Shown piece by piece: positions 34,262-43,400 of a DNA stretch of 64,000 bases (position 1 is the first letter of the stretch; each line of letters opens with the position of its first letter). The position numbers and the translations under genes are program-made. This DNA comes from Methylocystis echinoides (GTDB lineage: Bacteria > Pseudomonadota > Alphaproteobacteria > Rhizobiales > Beijerinckiaceae). Below the pieces are notes generated by a model. The model did not search any database. It was given only the letters and a program-made list of their open reading frames with translations, and had not been told where the DNA came from. Where the stretch lies: contig NZ_CP156085.1 of the NCBI RefSeq assembly GCF_040687965.1, positions 62,001 through 126,000 of the forward strand, given 5' to 3'.

Positions 34262-34589
34262 GACGGGAGGCAGTTACGCGCGCGGCGGAGTTCTTTCCTG
34301 GCCTTATCGTACTCAAAATGAGATCGACTTTCACGAGCGCTATGTCGGAACGCTTTTGAAGAACTGGCTTCTCCGACATCAGCGCGCGGCCGCGCCATCC
34401 GGCGCAAGACGAGAGGGTCGTCGAAGCCATAAAAAAGACTTCGAAGCGACACTGAGCGCACATGTGGCTCATTTGCCGCCGCACACGCCCATTAAAATCT
34501 GGTTTCAGGACGAAGCGCGCATCGGGAGAAGAACGGCCTCGTTCGACAATGGGCGAGGCGTGGAACGCGGCCTCTGCCAATTCCCCTAA
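34262..34589 (+). pseudogene. IS630-family transposase fragment
   Basis: Frames show FHERYVGTLLKNW, RHPAQDERVVEA (in a shifted frame), KKDFEATLSAHVAHLPPHTP and IKIWFQDEARIG, the second half of the IS630 HTH/DDE region with the Asp of the catalytic core. At least two frame changes are needed. It is truncated on both sides and abuts the PepSY remnant. Confidence 0.6.
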
Positions 34590-34634
34590 CGCACACTCGC
34601 TCGGAAAGAGCATCACGACCTCGGCGTCGACAAT

Positions 34635-35135
34635 GTGACGAACGCTCTCTACTCGCTGCCGATGGGTGGCTTCGATCTGGACTCTCAGAATCGCCCGCTG
34701 CGGACCACGCTGGAATTCGATCCGACCAGTTTTGAACAGGTAAAAGAGGAGCGATTTTCAGATCGCGCTCTGATCGATCGCATTGTTGGCGTCGGCGTGG
34801 CCGCGCATGAAGGGCAACTGTTCGGCTGGGTCAATCAATTGCTCGGATTGTTGACGGCGATCGGCTACCTGACCCTCGTCGTAACTTCGGCGCTGATGTG
34901 GTGGCGACGCAGGCCACAGGGGGCGCTCGGCGCTCCTCCTGCGCTTGCAAACGGGCCGAGGCTTGCATCCTTCGTCATCGGCCTTGTCGTCATCCTCGGA
35001 ATATTGCTGCCAACACTCGGCTTGTCGCTTGTCTTTGTATTGCTCGCGGAACAAGCGCTGCGGAGGCTTGCGCCTGAAGCCAGCCGCTGGCTCGGGCTCG
35101 CCCCTACGGCCTCTCCCAGGGCTGCCCTTAGATGA
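34635..35135 (+). pseudogene. PepSY-associated membrane protein, C-terminal part
   Basis: The frame encodes FDPTSFEQVKEERFSDRALI, GVGVAAHEGQLFGWVNQLLG and the helices LLTAIGYLTLVVTSALMWW and ASFVIGLVVILGILLPTLGL. This is the C-terminal third of a PepSY-TM (iron-regulated) membrane protein, whose GHEGQLFG loop and final helices are diagnostic. The first two-thirds, with the other helices and PepSY domains, are missing behind the IS630 fragment. PepSY-TM proteins are often part of siderophore/iron uptake loci, so this fits the metal theme of the region. Confidence 0.6.
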
Positions 35136-35290
35136 ATTTGGGGAGGGATGCTCTCAGCGCGTAATGATGATTTCAAGGCGAAGCAAATGGCGGCGGCCGA
35201 ACGACGGTGGGCCTGTTCCTAAACGATCCTCGTACTCGTTGCGAGGCCCGAAACAAATTTTAGTCAACGAAAAATGGATCGCATATGTCG

Positions 35291-35387
35291 ATTTCGGTTT
35301 CAAAGTGAGACTAAAGGGTATCCGGCGCGTTTTTTTCGGTTTCATTTGAGACTAGATAACGATCCGAGTCTCAAATGAAACCGAAAA
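35291..35387. repeat. Cluster of 21-bp palindromic repeats
   Basis: Two exact inverted 21-bp arms (35333-35353 and 35367-35387; right arm begins AGTCTCAAATGAAACC) are separated by 13 bp. A third, imperfect copy in the orientation of the left arm lies at about 35291-35312 (TTTCGGTTTCAAAGTGAG). Related AAAGTCTCATATGAA motifs recur near 43350. Such clusters resemble multiple transposase-binding sites at an IS end. Confidence 0.6.
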
Positions 35388-35611
35388 TCGGACGTATTCA
35401 GGCAAAGACCGCTTCACGTTCAAGCGCTGGCTTCCAGCGCTCAACAGTAAGCGATGTCCTGACCTCACCTTCAAAACGGGAGCGACAGCTGCGAGTCTTA
35501 TCCCTGCAGGAGGTAAGACTTGTGTCCAGACTTGATGATGTGGACGGCCTCGCTCCAACGGCATCAAACTGTCGAAGCATCGTTGAACAGGGCGTAACCA
35601 GGGAAACCGCC

Positions 35612-36634
35612 ATGCAAAAATTTGCAAGAATTGGCGTCGATCTAGCCAAAAACTATTTTCAAGTGCACGCCTTATCGGCAGAAGGCGAACCCGCCGTCAA
35701 GCGCAAACTGACGCGGTCAAAAATGCGCGAGTTCTTTGCAAACACTGATCCGTCTCAAATCGGCATGGAGGCCTGCGGCTCAGCGCATTACTGGGCACGT
35801 GAACTCGCGGCGATGGGCCATAAGGTGGTGTTGATCGCGCCGTCGTACACCAAGCCATACGTCAAGCGGGGCAAGAATGACGCAGTTGACGCGGAAGCAA
35901 TCTGCGAGGCGATGTCGCGCCCCGATATGCGCTTCGTGCCCATCAAGAGCGCCGAGCAGCAGGCTGCTTTGGCGCTGCACAAGGCCCGGGAGCTACTGGT
36001 GAAACAGCAAACGATGAGCGTCAACGCCCTTCGTGGCCATCTCGCGGAGTTCGGCGTCGTCGTCGCCAAAGGCGTCGGACGCGTAGAGGAGTTGCTCGCC
36101 GAGGCTGAAGACACGTCGCTTCCTGCCGCGCTCAAGGCAACGGTAAAGGTTCTGGCGCAGACGCTTGATGGTATCGAAAAGGCAATCAACGCGTTGGATA
36201 AGGAAATCGCTGGACTCCATTCGCAAAGCGAAACAAGTCGCTTGCTCGACGGCGTGCCGGGCATCGGCAAACTCATTGCTTCAATGATCACGGCCTCTGT
36301 GCCCGATCCGGGGGCGTTCAAATCGGCACGTGACTTCGCCGCCTGGCTTGGCCTCACGCCGCGACAGAACTCAAGCGGCGGGAAACAGACGCTTGGGGGT
36401 ATAACCAAACAAGGCAACCGCCATATGAGAAAGCTGCTGGTTTTGTCGGCAACATCGTTGTTGCGTCGAGCTGGCCAACACAAGGGCGGGCTTGCCGAAT
36501 GGATCGTGGCGCTGCGATTGAAGAAACCTGCGCGACTTGTCACCGTAGCGCTGGCGAACAAGCTTGCACGAACGATTTGGGCAATTATGAAGACCGGCGA
36601 ATGTTTCCGAACAGAACTTTACACGAGATGCTGA
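35612..36634 (+). CDS. IS110-family (IS1111-type) transposase
   Basis: 340 residues from ATG 35612 with the RuvC-like DEDD N-terminus IGVDLAKNYFQVHAL, GMEACGSAHYWARELAA, KPYVKRGKNDAVDAEAICEA, and the C-terminal Transposase_20 part with LLDGVPGIGKLIASMI, FAAWLGLTPRQNSSGGK and the Ser nucleophile region GNRHMRKLLV. It looks intact. The upstream in-frame extension is not part of the family. It lies inside the IS66 element, so transposition by the circular IS110 route is plausible. Confidence 0.9.
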   Translation: MQKFARIGVDLAKNYFQVHALSAEGEPAVKRKLTRSKMREFFANTDPSQIGMEACGSAHYWARELAAMGHKVVLIAPSYTKPYVKRGKNDAVDAEAICEAMSRPDMRFVPIKSAEQQAALALHKARELLVKQQTMSVNALRGHLAEFGVVVAKGVGRVEELLAEAEDTSLPAALKATVKVLAQTLDGIEKAINALDKEIAGLHSQSETSRLLDGVPGIGKLIASMITASVPDPGAFKSARDFAAWLGLTPRQNSSGGKQTLGGITKQGNRHMRKLLVLSATSLLRRAGQHKGGLAEWIVALRLKKPARLVTVALANKLARTIWAIMKTGECFRTELYTRC

Positions 36635-36871
36635 GCAAAGCAGAAAAGCATACCTCTGCTAAGCTCGAGTTTGGCAAGCGCACTGAGGCGTGATGAGCGA
36701 CACGGTCGTGACCGAAAACCAAGAACAACCCGCGGGATGACAGGAGCACAAAGCTCGAAGACTTGAAAGGGATCTTGGTTGTCGGACCTCATCAGGGCCA
36801 GCGGGGATAAGTCCCGCATTAACAGGCCGGACATATGACCGCAGCCGACCAAATCGTTCAAAGCGAAAAGA

Positions 36872-37312
36872 GTGCTTGTCAGGGGGCCGTCCACATATGA
36901 TCATCCGCTTGACCCTAAGGGCGAGGCTGTCCAGCGCATTGAAGTCATCATGGGCGGCGGGGAACGCCGGCGCCGATGGTCGGATGACGAGAAGGCGGAA
37001 GCGGCGGAGGAATCGTTTCGGCCCGGCGTAGTTGTCTCGCAGATTGCGCGGCGTCGGGGATTGACCCCGCAGCAATTGTTCACCTGGCGGCGCGAAGCAC
37101 GCCAAAAGGCAGCGGCTTCCGATGGGGTTCCCTTCGCGCCGGTAGTTGTTGAGCCGCGAGGGCATACGGTGCTACCGGCGGAGAGCAAGGCGATTACCGC
37201 CCGGCCGCATGTGATCGAACTCGACGTCGATGGCGCGAGCGTCTGGATCTGGCGCGACGCCGATCTCGGCATGGTTACGGCCATTATCGACGCATTGAAG
37301 TCCCGGCCATGA
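36872..37312 (+). CDS. tnpA: IS66 TnpA (OrfA)
   Basis: 146 codons from the first start; the family region begins at GEAVQRIEVIMGGGERRRRW. HTH signature WSDDEKAEAAEESFRPGVVV and SQIARRRGLTPQQLFTWRRE is clear. It is an accessory protein of IS66. The ATGA overlap with tnpB is the usual coupling. The exact start is uncertain because the upstream codons may belong to the IS110 boundary. Confidence 0.85.
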   Translation: MLVRGPSTYDHPLDPKGEAVQRIEVIMGGGERRRRWSDDEKAEAAEESFRPGVVVSQIARRRGLTPQQLFTWRREARQKAAASDGVPFAPVVVEPRGHTVLPAESKAITARPHVIELDVDGASVWIWRDADLGMVTAIIDALKSRP

Positions 37313-37665
37313 TCGGCCCGACTGGCGCGGTGCGTGTAATGGTGGCGACGAAGCCCGTGGACTTTCGCAAGGGCGCCGAAGGTCTCGCCGCCCTGGTGCG
37401 TGAAACGATAGGAGCGGACCCTTTCGACGGGGCCATCTACGTTTTCCGAGCCAAGCGCGCGGATCGGATCAAGTTGGTCTACTGGGACGGCACAGGCGTC
37501 TGTCTCTTCGCCAAGCGGCTCGAGGATGGCGAGTTTCGCTGGCCGAAGATCGAAGACGGAACGATGCGGCTTTCCGCGACGCAATTTTCGGCGCTGCTCG
37601 AGGGGCTCGATTGGCGGCGCGTCCAATGCGCGAAAGAGACGCCGGCGCCGGCATTGTCGGGATGA
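37309..37665 (+). CDS. tnpB: IS66 TnpB (OrfB)
   Basis: 118 residues with the full TnpB pattern: VRVMVATKPVDFRKGAEGLA, FDGAIYVFRAKRADRIKLVY, WDGTGVCLFAKRLEDGEFRW. It is required together with TnpA and TnpC for IS66 transposition, though its biochemical role is unknown. ATG overlaps the tnpA stop. It looks intact. Confidence 0.92.
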   Translation: MIGPTGAVRVMVATKPVDFRKGAEGLAALVRETIGADPFDGAIYVFRAKRADRIKLVYWDGTGVCLFAKRLEDGEFRWPKIEDGTMRLSATQFSALLEGLDWRRVQCAKETPAPALSG

Positions 37666-37734
37666 GCCGCGACACAGTGAATCAGGGCGACTAAGATCGT
37701 CGAAAGCCGGCGTGAAATATGGTCTTCTGCCCAC

Positions 37735-39267
37735 ATGGCGCAGGCGATCGAGAAACTTCCCGACGACCCCAACGAGCTGAAGGCGATGCTTCTCGCCGAG
37801 CGGGCGCGCAACGAGCGCCTCGTTCAAATCATCAAGGAGATGCAGCGCCATCGATTTGGGCGTCGCGCCGAGACGCTCCCCGAAGACCAGATGCTGCTCG
37901 CGCTCGAAGAGGTCGAGCAGACGGAAGCCGTCGCGGCCGCGGAAGTAGAAGCCAGCTCTGCCCCTGAGCGTGAGAAGGCGGCCAGAAAGCGCCGCACGAA
38001 CCGGGGCGCATTGCCCGGACATCTCCCGCGCGTCGAGAGCGTCGTCGATATCGAGGACAAGGCCTGCCCCTGCTGCAAGGGCCTGCTGCACTAGATCGGC
38101 GAAGATGTTTCCGAGCGGCTCGATGTCGTTCCGGCGCAGTTCCGGGTGCTCGTGACGCGCCGACCCAAATACGCCTGCCGGGCCTGCGAGGGCGCGGTGG
38201 TGCAGGCGCCTGCTCCGGCGCGGCTGATCGAGGGCGGCCTGCCGACCGAGGCGACGGTCGCCCATGTGCTCGTTTCCAAATATGCCGACCACCTTCCTCT
38301 CTATCGCCAGGCCCAGATCTACGCCCGGCAGAGGATTGCGCTCGATCGTTCGACGCTCGCCGACTGGGTCGGACGAGCCGCTTGGCATTTGCGGCCCCTG
38401 CACGAGCGCCTCCTGGAACACATCAGGTCCTCCACGAAAATCTTCGCCGACGAGACGAGGGCGCCGGTGCTCGACCCCGGACGGGGGCGCACCAAGACCG
38501 GTCAACTCTGGGCTTACGCAAGAGACGATCGGCCCTGGGGCGGCGCCGATCCGCCACTCGCCGTCTATGTCTATGCGCAAAACCGCAAATCCGAGCAGCC
38601 GCTCGCCCATCTCGCCGGCTTCGCGGGCATCGTCCAAGTTGATGGCTACGCCGGCTATCGGGCGCTGGCGCAGAAGAACAGCGTGTCACTCGCCTTCTGT
38701 TGGTCGCATGTCCGCCGGCGCTTTTACGAGCTGGCCGCAGCGGGGCCCGCGCCGATCGCCAGCGAGGCGCTGGCGCGCATTGGCGCCCTCTACGCCATCG
38801 AGAGCGACATCAGGGGTCAGAACCAAGGTGACCGGCGCGCGGCGCGGCAGGAAAAATCCCGCGCCATCCTGGACGTCCTCGAGCCATGGCTGCGTGAAAA
38901 GCTCGCGCTCATCAGCCAAAAGACGAAACTTGCCGAAGCGATCCGCTATGCCCTGTCGCGCTGGGACGGTCTGACGCGCTTCCTCGATGACGGGCGCATC
39001 GAGATCGACTCCAATATCGTCGAGCGCGCGATCCGCCCAATCGCGCTCAATCGCAAGAATGCGCTCTTCGCTGGCTCAGACGGCGGGGCAGAGAATTGGG
39101 CGATCGTCGCCTCGCTCATCGAGACCTGCAAACTCAATGGCGTCGACCCGCAGGCTTACCTGAGCGATGTCCTCGCGAAGATCGTCAATGGCCATCTCGC
39201 CAGCAAACTCGACGATCTCATCCCCTGGGCATATGCGCAGCCGGTTGCGCTCAAAGACGTGGCCTGA
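37735..39267 (+). pseudogene. tnpC: IS66 TnpC transposase with amber stop
   Basis: The N-terminal 119 codons (LPDDPNELKAMLLAERARNE coiled coil, HRFGRRAETLPEDQ, zinc-finger half CPCCKG) end at TAG 38092-38094. The same frame then continues IGEDVSERLDVVPAQFRVLV, TRRPKYACRACEG (second zinc-finger half) and the DDE domain with DETRAPVLDPGRGRTKTGQL, VDGYAGYRAL and EIDSNIVERAIRPIALNRKN. Apart from this nonsense codon (likely CAG or CGG originally) the gene is complete. Without suppression the enzyme is not made. Confidence 0.85.
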
Positions 39268-39280
39268 AGACAGCGCTTAC

Positions 39281-39661
39281 CTTGAACCTACGCGTCGAGA
39301 CATTGATCAGCATCTGGTTCATCGCCCATTTGCCAAGCCAATCCTCGGCTTGCGCCGCCTCCCAACTGGGTAGCGCCAACTCCTTGCCGTCAAATCCGCG
39401 CAGACGCGGACGGTCGATCTCCACCTTGCCGCCATGGAAACCGATCTGGCCCCTCGTCTTGCCCCAGCGATGCGCCCGTCGCCCTTTGCCGCGCCCATGC
39501 CGAGGGCCGCAGGCCGCCGTCGCGTCGCTCTCCATCATCTCGGCCAGCGCCTCCATGCCCGAGACAAGGCAGAAGCTCTCGAAACTCGCCGTCATGTTGG
39601 CCAGCGCCTGCGCCTTCCAGGCGCTCGCGGGAATCGCCGTCGATGTGATAGCTTTGTTCAT
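39281..39661 (-). pseudogene. IS256-family (Mutator) transposase 5' portion
   Basis: The frame from ATG 39661 reads AMNKAITS, MEALAEMMESDATAACGPRH, HRWGKTRGQIGFHGGKVEID, RPRLRGFDGKEL and ends LGKWAMNQMLINVSTRRF exactly at the right end of IS66. About 300 C-terminal residues, including the catalytic acids, are missing, so IS66 inserted into or deleted this element. Confidence 0.7.
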
Positions 39662-40517
39662 GGCGTTGCTTTCCTTCTGTGGAATCAGCACCCCGAGCCT
39701 ACAAGCTCAAGGTGAGCAACGCCGCTCCCCCTATTCCAACATCGTTCGGGACATCGCCCTTGACGAGCACTCTGGCATTTAAAATGGCGTGGATGGCTAG
39801 CGTTCTTCTCGCTCTGACTGCCTGGTTTTTCTCAATGCTTCTTATTCCACTCTTATGTATCTCCGGTGAAATAAAGGACGATGAGGAAATGCAACCACCC
39901 TGACCGCGGCGTCCCAAGAAGGCCTGCCTAACGGCTCCTGCGCGTAAAACCGGCGCCAAACCGGAGAAGGACCGACGAGAGCGATACCTACCGCAAAAGA
40001 GGCCAGCCGCTTTCCGATGAACTCTTCGATCCACTCGTCGGGAATGATCGCCAAGAGCAGCCGGGCAAGGGAAGCAGGATTTCAGCCATAAGCGTTGTTA
40101 ATAGAGATTAGATAACTTTCGAACGATTGCGGGCACAACATTTTTGTGACACGCCGGCGTATGTGTGTAGTGACGTAATCTCGAGCGAATATTTAGTGGC
40201 GCGGGGATCATGGCGTGCTTTCCCCAGCGAGCTCCCGCCCCCTGACGGCGCAAGTGACATTCACGAGCTGATGCCGTGCAGCTTCGTCGCCGCTCAAGCC
40301 CCGCCGTATGGGTTGTCGGAAAGGCGCTTATACGCTCACCTATTTCTCTTATGGGCTGTTTCTGATGCGGGAATAATCACAAGCAGGGCTTTCCGGGCCA
40401 CAACCACGTTGATTGGGGTTTGTATTCTCACGAATCCCCTCATTTTGGCGGACTCATATTGGCCTGATTTTCTCAAGATATCGTGGGGATAGCGAATTGC
40501 ATTTATGAGGCGCGGCC
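39662..40517. other. No well supported gene
   Basis: Contains an unsupported 39-codon candidate at 39784 (MAWMASVLLALTAWFFSMLL, one membrane helix, no ribosome site) and an open frame at 40127-40492 of unknown nature. I see no family resemblance in either. Confidence 0.35.
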
Positions 40518-40811
40518 ATGAACCGTCCCAACGAGCGCGTTGAGTTTGTTCATGACTTTTTCGCTGGCATCGAGACACGCGCGGCCGCTGAGTGGGTCGG
40601 CAAGGACGGACGAGCGCGAAAGCTCCGCGATGCCGAGGTAACTGCGGCCCGGCACAAAGTTGGGGCAGTCGTCTATGTGCACCGGCAAGGATGCATGCTC
40701 TACGAACTGATCCCCAACATGCCGGAGGTGCGCTTGCGCCCGCTTGTCGAGAAATTCGGCTTATACATCAATCAACATCCTTCTTTAAATCAGACCTTCT
40801 CATGCGTCTGA
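40518..40811 (+). CDS. Hypothetical protein, 97 aa
   Basis: Starts MNRPNERVEFVHDFFAGI behind TGAGGCG at normal spacing. It is acidic to neutral, without membrane segments, with HKVGAVVYVHRQGCMLYELI in the middle and a degenerate-looking end, so the C-terminus may have been altered. The last 44 bp overlap the 3' end of the convergent DAG-kinase-like gene. Family not recognised; coding is inferred from the start context and even composition. Confidence 0.45.
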   Translation: MNRPNERVEFVHDFFAGIETRAAAEWVGKDGRARKLRDAEVTAARHKVGAVVYVHRQGCMLYELIPNMPEVRLRPLVEKFGLYINQHPSLNQTFSCV

Positions 40812-41691
40812 AAAATGAGGGGATGCCTGAGGTTTGTATTAGAACGTCCCCGTCAATTGAAACGTCTTGTTTTGGACTGGCGTCCATCACAAAGCTATCG
40901 GCGTGAAGTACTTCTCGCTCCGAAGGAGGGAATACAAACGCCAATGCTGTTTTTGCCCACTCTTTGAGCAAATTCCATTTTGATTTGCCTTCGAGAATGG
41001 AGAGGGTTAGTTCGCCGCTGTCCAGTTTCGCCTCTGGCGCAACCAGGACGCCCCCCTCATAGCCGCCTTTTGCAATCCAGATATCCAGGGCTTCGAAGGT
41101 GCGGGCTCCATTCGCAGTGCTTATTCTGACGGCGAAGGGCTTGTACCCAATAAATCGCCCAGCTGCGACAACTGCATAAGCCAATCTGCCAAACCAGGAC
41201 TTCATAATCCTGGCCGTGGCTTTTGCAATCGCTGCCGGTAGGCCTACCGATGCTCCATTTACGAAACAATGGCCGTTGATCTGGCCCATGTCGACCTCTG
41301 AGACCTTGCCCGAGACGAGCACATCGACGGCGCCGGCTAGATTCAAAGGGAGCCCCAATTGCCGTGCATAATTGTTCGCCGTTCCTAGCGGCAGAATCCC
41401 AAGCGCAACGTCGGCGTAGGCAAAAAGATGGGCGACAGAATGAATGGTTCCATCTCCGCCGCCGACAATAACAAGATTATGTCCTCGCCGGATGGCTTGC
41501 TGGACAAGGTCGGGGAGCCGCTGCGCTTCTCCGACCGGATCGGCGGCATCCAAGGCAAAGCCGCTATCGACCACCTTTTGCTTGGCCTCGCGGTAGTATT
41601 CAGCGCCTTGACTTGACCGCGTGTTAACGATGAAGGCAGCACGTTTTTTGCTTTTGATGGCTCTTTCGACCCGTTCGCGCCGATCATTCAT
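40768..41691 (-). CDS. Diacylglycerol-kinase-family lipid kinase (YegS/DgkB-like)
   Basis: About 307 residues from ATG 41691 (an upstream ATG at 41739 is also possible). The N-terminal catalytic part contains AAFIVNTRSSQGA, the nucleotide motif VIVGGGDGTIHSVAHLF and GILPLGTANNYARQLGLPLN, all diagnostic for DAGK/YegS/sphingosine kinase-like enzymes. The second domain has FVNGASVGLPAAI, KGGYEGGVLVAPEAKLDSG and the C-terminal ASPKQDVSIDGDVLIQTS. These enzymes phosphorylate diacylglycerol or related lipids at the membrane. No pathway partners are adjacent; flanking genes are IS remnants. Confidence 0.88.
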   Translation of the reverse strand: MNDRRERVERAIKSKKRAAFIVNTRSSQGAEYYREAKQKVVDSGFALDAADPVGEAQRLPDLVQQAIRRGHNLVIVGGGDGTIHSVAHLFAYADVALGILPLGTANNYARQLGLPLNLAGAVDVLVSGKVSEVDMGQINGHCFVNGASVGLPAAIAKATARIMKSWFGRLAYAVVAAGRFIGYKPFAVRISTANGARTFEALDIWIAKGGYEGGVLVAPEAKLDSGELTLSILEGKSKWNLLKEWAKTALAFVFPPSEREVLHADSFVMDASPKQDVSIDGDVLIQTSGIPSFFRRMRRSDLKKDVD

Positions 41692-41910
41692 CGCCGACCC
41701 CGCCTTCTGCATTTGCCGGCGCCAGTAGAGAGAATCCAATCGTCCATAGGCGCGCTTTCCCTGTCTTCGACCGAATGCTGGGCTCCTTTCCTGCTATAAA
41801 TAGGCTTTCGGAAAAAGTTGACTAGGATTTCGAGTTCAGGATCGGGATCGCGCTGCCAGCGATTGTACTGCGGCCCGGTTTTGAGACAACCGACTGCGCT
41901 TATTTAGGCG

Positions 41911-42563
41911 GCCAAGGGCCGCTCTGCGATGTTTGCCTTGGCAACCGAAAGCTGTTCGGCTCTCACCTGATGGGGCGCTTTGTAGCCGTGACGGGGTACG
42001 AAGCCAGGTTCTGTTAATGCTCGGCGAATTCGACGAGCGCCACCCTTCGTTCCTCAATCGTGCGGGTTCTCCTTCAGCGTGCGGATGAAGCGCTCGGCGA
42101 CGCCATTGCCTTCGGGGCTCGCGCACGAAAGAGGGCGACGCTTCGATTCCCAGGCATTTGACCTTGGATTGAAAAATCTTCCTACGACTGGACCCGTGAT
42201 CGTGACGCAGTCTCAATCCGCGGGCTATTTCTGGAGCGATCGCGCCGAAGCAGCGTTTGACCCCCTGCCGAACCGGCTCCAGCGCGCCTCGAACCGATTG
42301 GCTGATTTTGCGGCACGAACGCCAACGACCTCTGAGTTGGCGTGTTCGACGGCGGCGAACACATAGGCCTTGCCTTCGTCGGTCGTGACCGTTTGCCTCA
42401 TGTCCGTTCCCCATATTTCGTTGACGCGATCGGTGACGATCGCACTGTAGCTCCGATCAGCATTTTCAGACAGCAGTGTTGTTGAGATTAGTAACAAGTG
42501 GAACATTCTGCAGCCGCCAAACTGAGACCCCAGTCGGTCTCTTCGCTTCGACCAGATAGACAT
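41911..42563 (-). pseudogene. Integrase-core (IS3-like) transposase fragments
   Basis: Several frames in order show VNEIWGTDMRQTVTTDEGKA, YVFAAVEHANSEVVGVRAAK, then LEPVRQGVKRCFGAIAPEIA and RHDHGS, then LGIEASPSFVREP and NRTWLRTPSRLQ. These are the rve-domain Asp-Thr segment, the later Asp-x-Gly-Ser motif and the C-terminus of an IS3/IS481-type transposase. At least two frameshifts; the N-terminal OrfA is missing. Confidence 0.55.
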
Positions 42564-42587
42564 CGCTATAGGAAAGGCCTATAGGAT

Positions 42588-42685
42588 CAATCTTATCTCA
42601 TCTTCGTCACTCAGTGTCCCGCCATTGCGCTGCTTTTTCGCCCGCAACTCCGCCTCCCTGCTTTCCAGGTGGTCCGTAAGATCCT
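42588..42685. repeat. 98-bp duplicate of the 60.7-kb gene segment
   Basis: This 98-bp segment is identical except for two bases to 60718-60815. In the other copy it is the central part of a small gene (encoding DLTDHLESRAAELRAKKQR). Here both ends are cut and the frame stops soon after, directly next to the AI-2E remnant. Confidence 0.75.
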
Positions 42686-42743
42686 GAGCACCACAGGCAG
42701 ATGCCCGGGATTCCGATAAGGGAATCCTGACGCCGCCCAGGGC

Positions 42744-43136
42744 GTGATCAGGCTGCAAAGCGAATTTGCGGAAGCTTACCGCGACATATCGACGAAATTC
42801 GCCGATCAGCCGCTTGTCTTGCCGAAAGCAGTCGCGAGCATTCCTGTCTTTGGTCCAATTCTGGACGAGGCGGTGACCCAGGTATGGAACGATCCCGAGC
42901 TGCGCAAAGAACAACTAAAAGATTGGTTGGAGCCGTGGGTGCGTGAGCTTGCCGGGATAGTCGGACGGATTGGGCGGACAGCCGTGCAACTTGCCGTAAC
43001 CACCATAACGCTCTTTTTCTTCTATCGGGACGGCGAGCTGGTGTTGGAGCAGGCTCGCAGAGGACTCCGCAAAGTAGCTGGCGAGCCGGCGGACCATTAC
43101 TTGAAAGCCGTAGGAGATGTCGATCGGCAATTCAAT
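42744..43136 (+). pseudogene. AI-2E/PerM-family transporter, internal fragment
   Basis: The frame reads FAEAYRDISTKFADQP, VASIPVFGPILDEAVTQVW, DWLEPWVRELAGIVGRIGRT and the helix VQLAVTTITLFFFYRDGELV, typical of the middle of AI-2E transporter (UPF0118) proteins. The first two or three helices are replaced by the duplicated 98-bp segment and the later five helices are missing after ADHYLKAVGDVDR. Not functional. Confidence 0.6.
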
Positions 43137-43319
43137 ATGGACTCGCCTCTCATTGACATCCAAAGACTTAGCTGAGACCGAAGTGCCACTCTTGGCATTT
43201 CAATCGAGACTGGCGCAGACGTTTTATGCACTGAAAGCGGAATTCGTCGACCGGTCGATCGACAAAGGCATTCTCGAGCGTGATGCCAGTTTCACCCAAC
43301 AAAAACCACGCACTACCTT

Positions 43320-43400
43320 ACCCTTTCAATCGAAACTCAGCCTGCTAAAGTCTCATATGAAAGGCTCGAAATCGCCGCCGTATCCCAAAGTCTCATATTG
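43320..43400. repeat. Direct repeats of AAAGTCTCATAT motif
   Basis: Two copies (AAAGTCTCATATGAAAGG and AAAGTCTCATATTGAAC) about 45 bp apart, related to the 21-bp palindrome arms near 35340. A partly similar TTTCAATCGA motif occurs twice upstream (43198, 43325). Probably the remains of an IS end with repeated transposase sites. Confidence 0.45.

Larger units (their letters stand above)
35447..39280 (+). mobile_element. IS66-family element interrupted by IS110
   Basis: The left end GTAAGCGATGTCCTGA (35447) is the inverted counterpart of the right end ACAGCGCTTAC (39270-39280). tnpA, tnpB and tnpC lie at the right in standard IS66 order. Between the left end and tnpA sits an IS110-type transposase gene (35612-36634), so IS110 appears to have inserted inside the IS66 leader. 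Flanking target duplications are not evident. tnpC has an internal stop. Confidence 0.65.

Noticed and set aside
36901-38637. 578-aa minus-strand ORF opposite IS66 genes
   Set aside because: Antisense shadow of tnpA-tnpB-tnpC with no family resemblance.
40127-40492. 121-aa plus-strand ORF
   Set aside because: No start context, no motif, and composition like its surroundings; left as unassigned.
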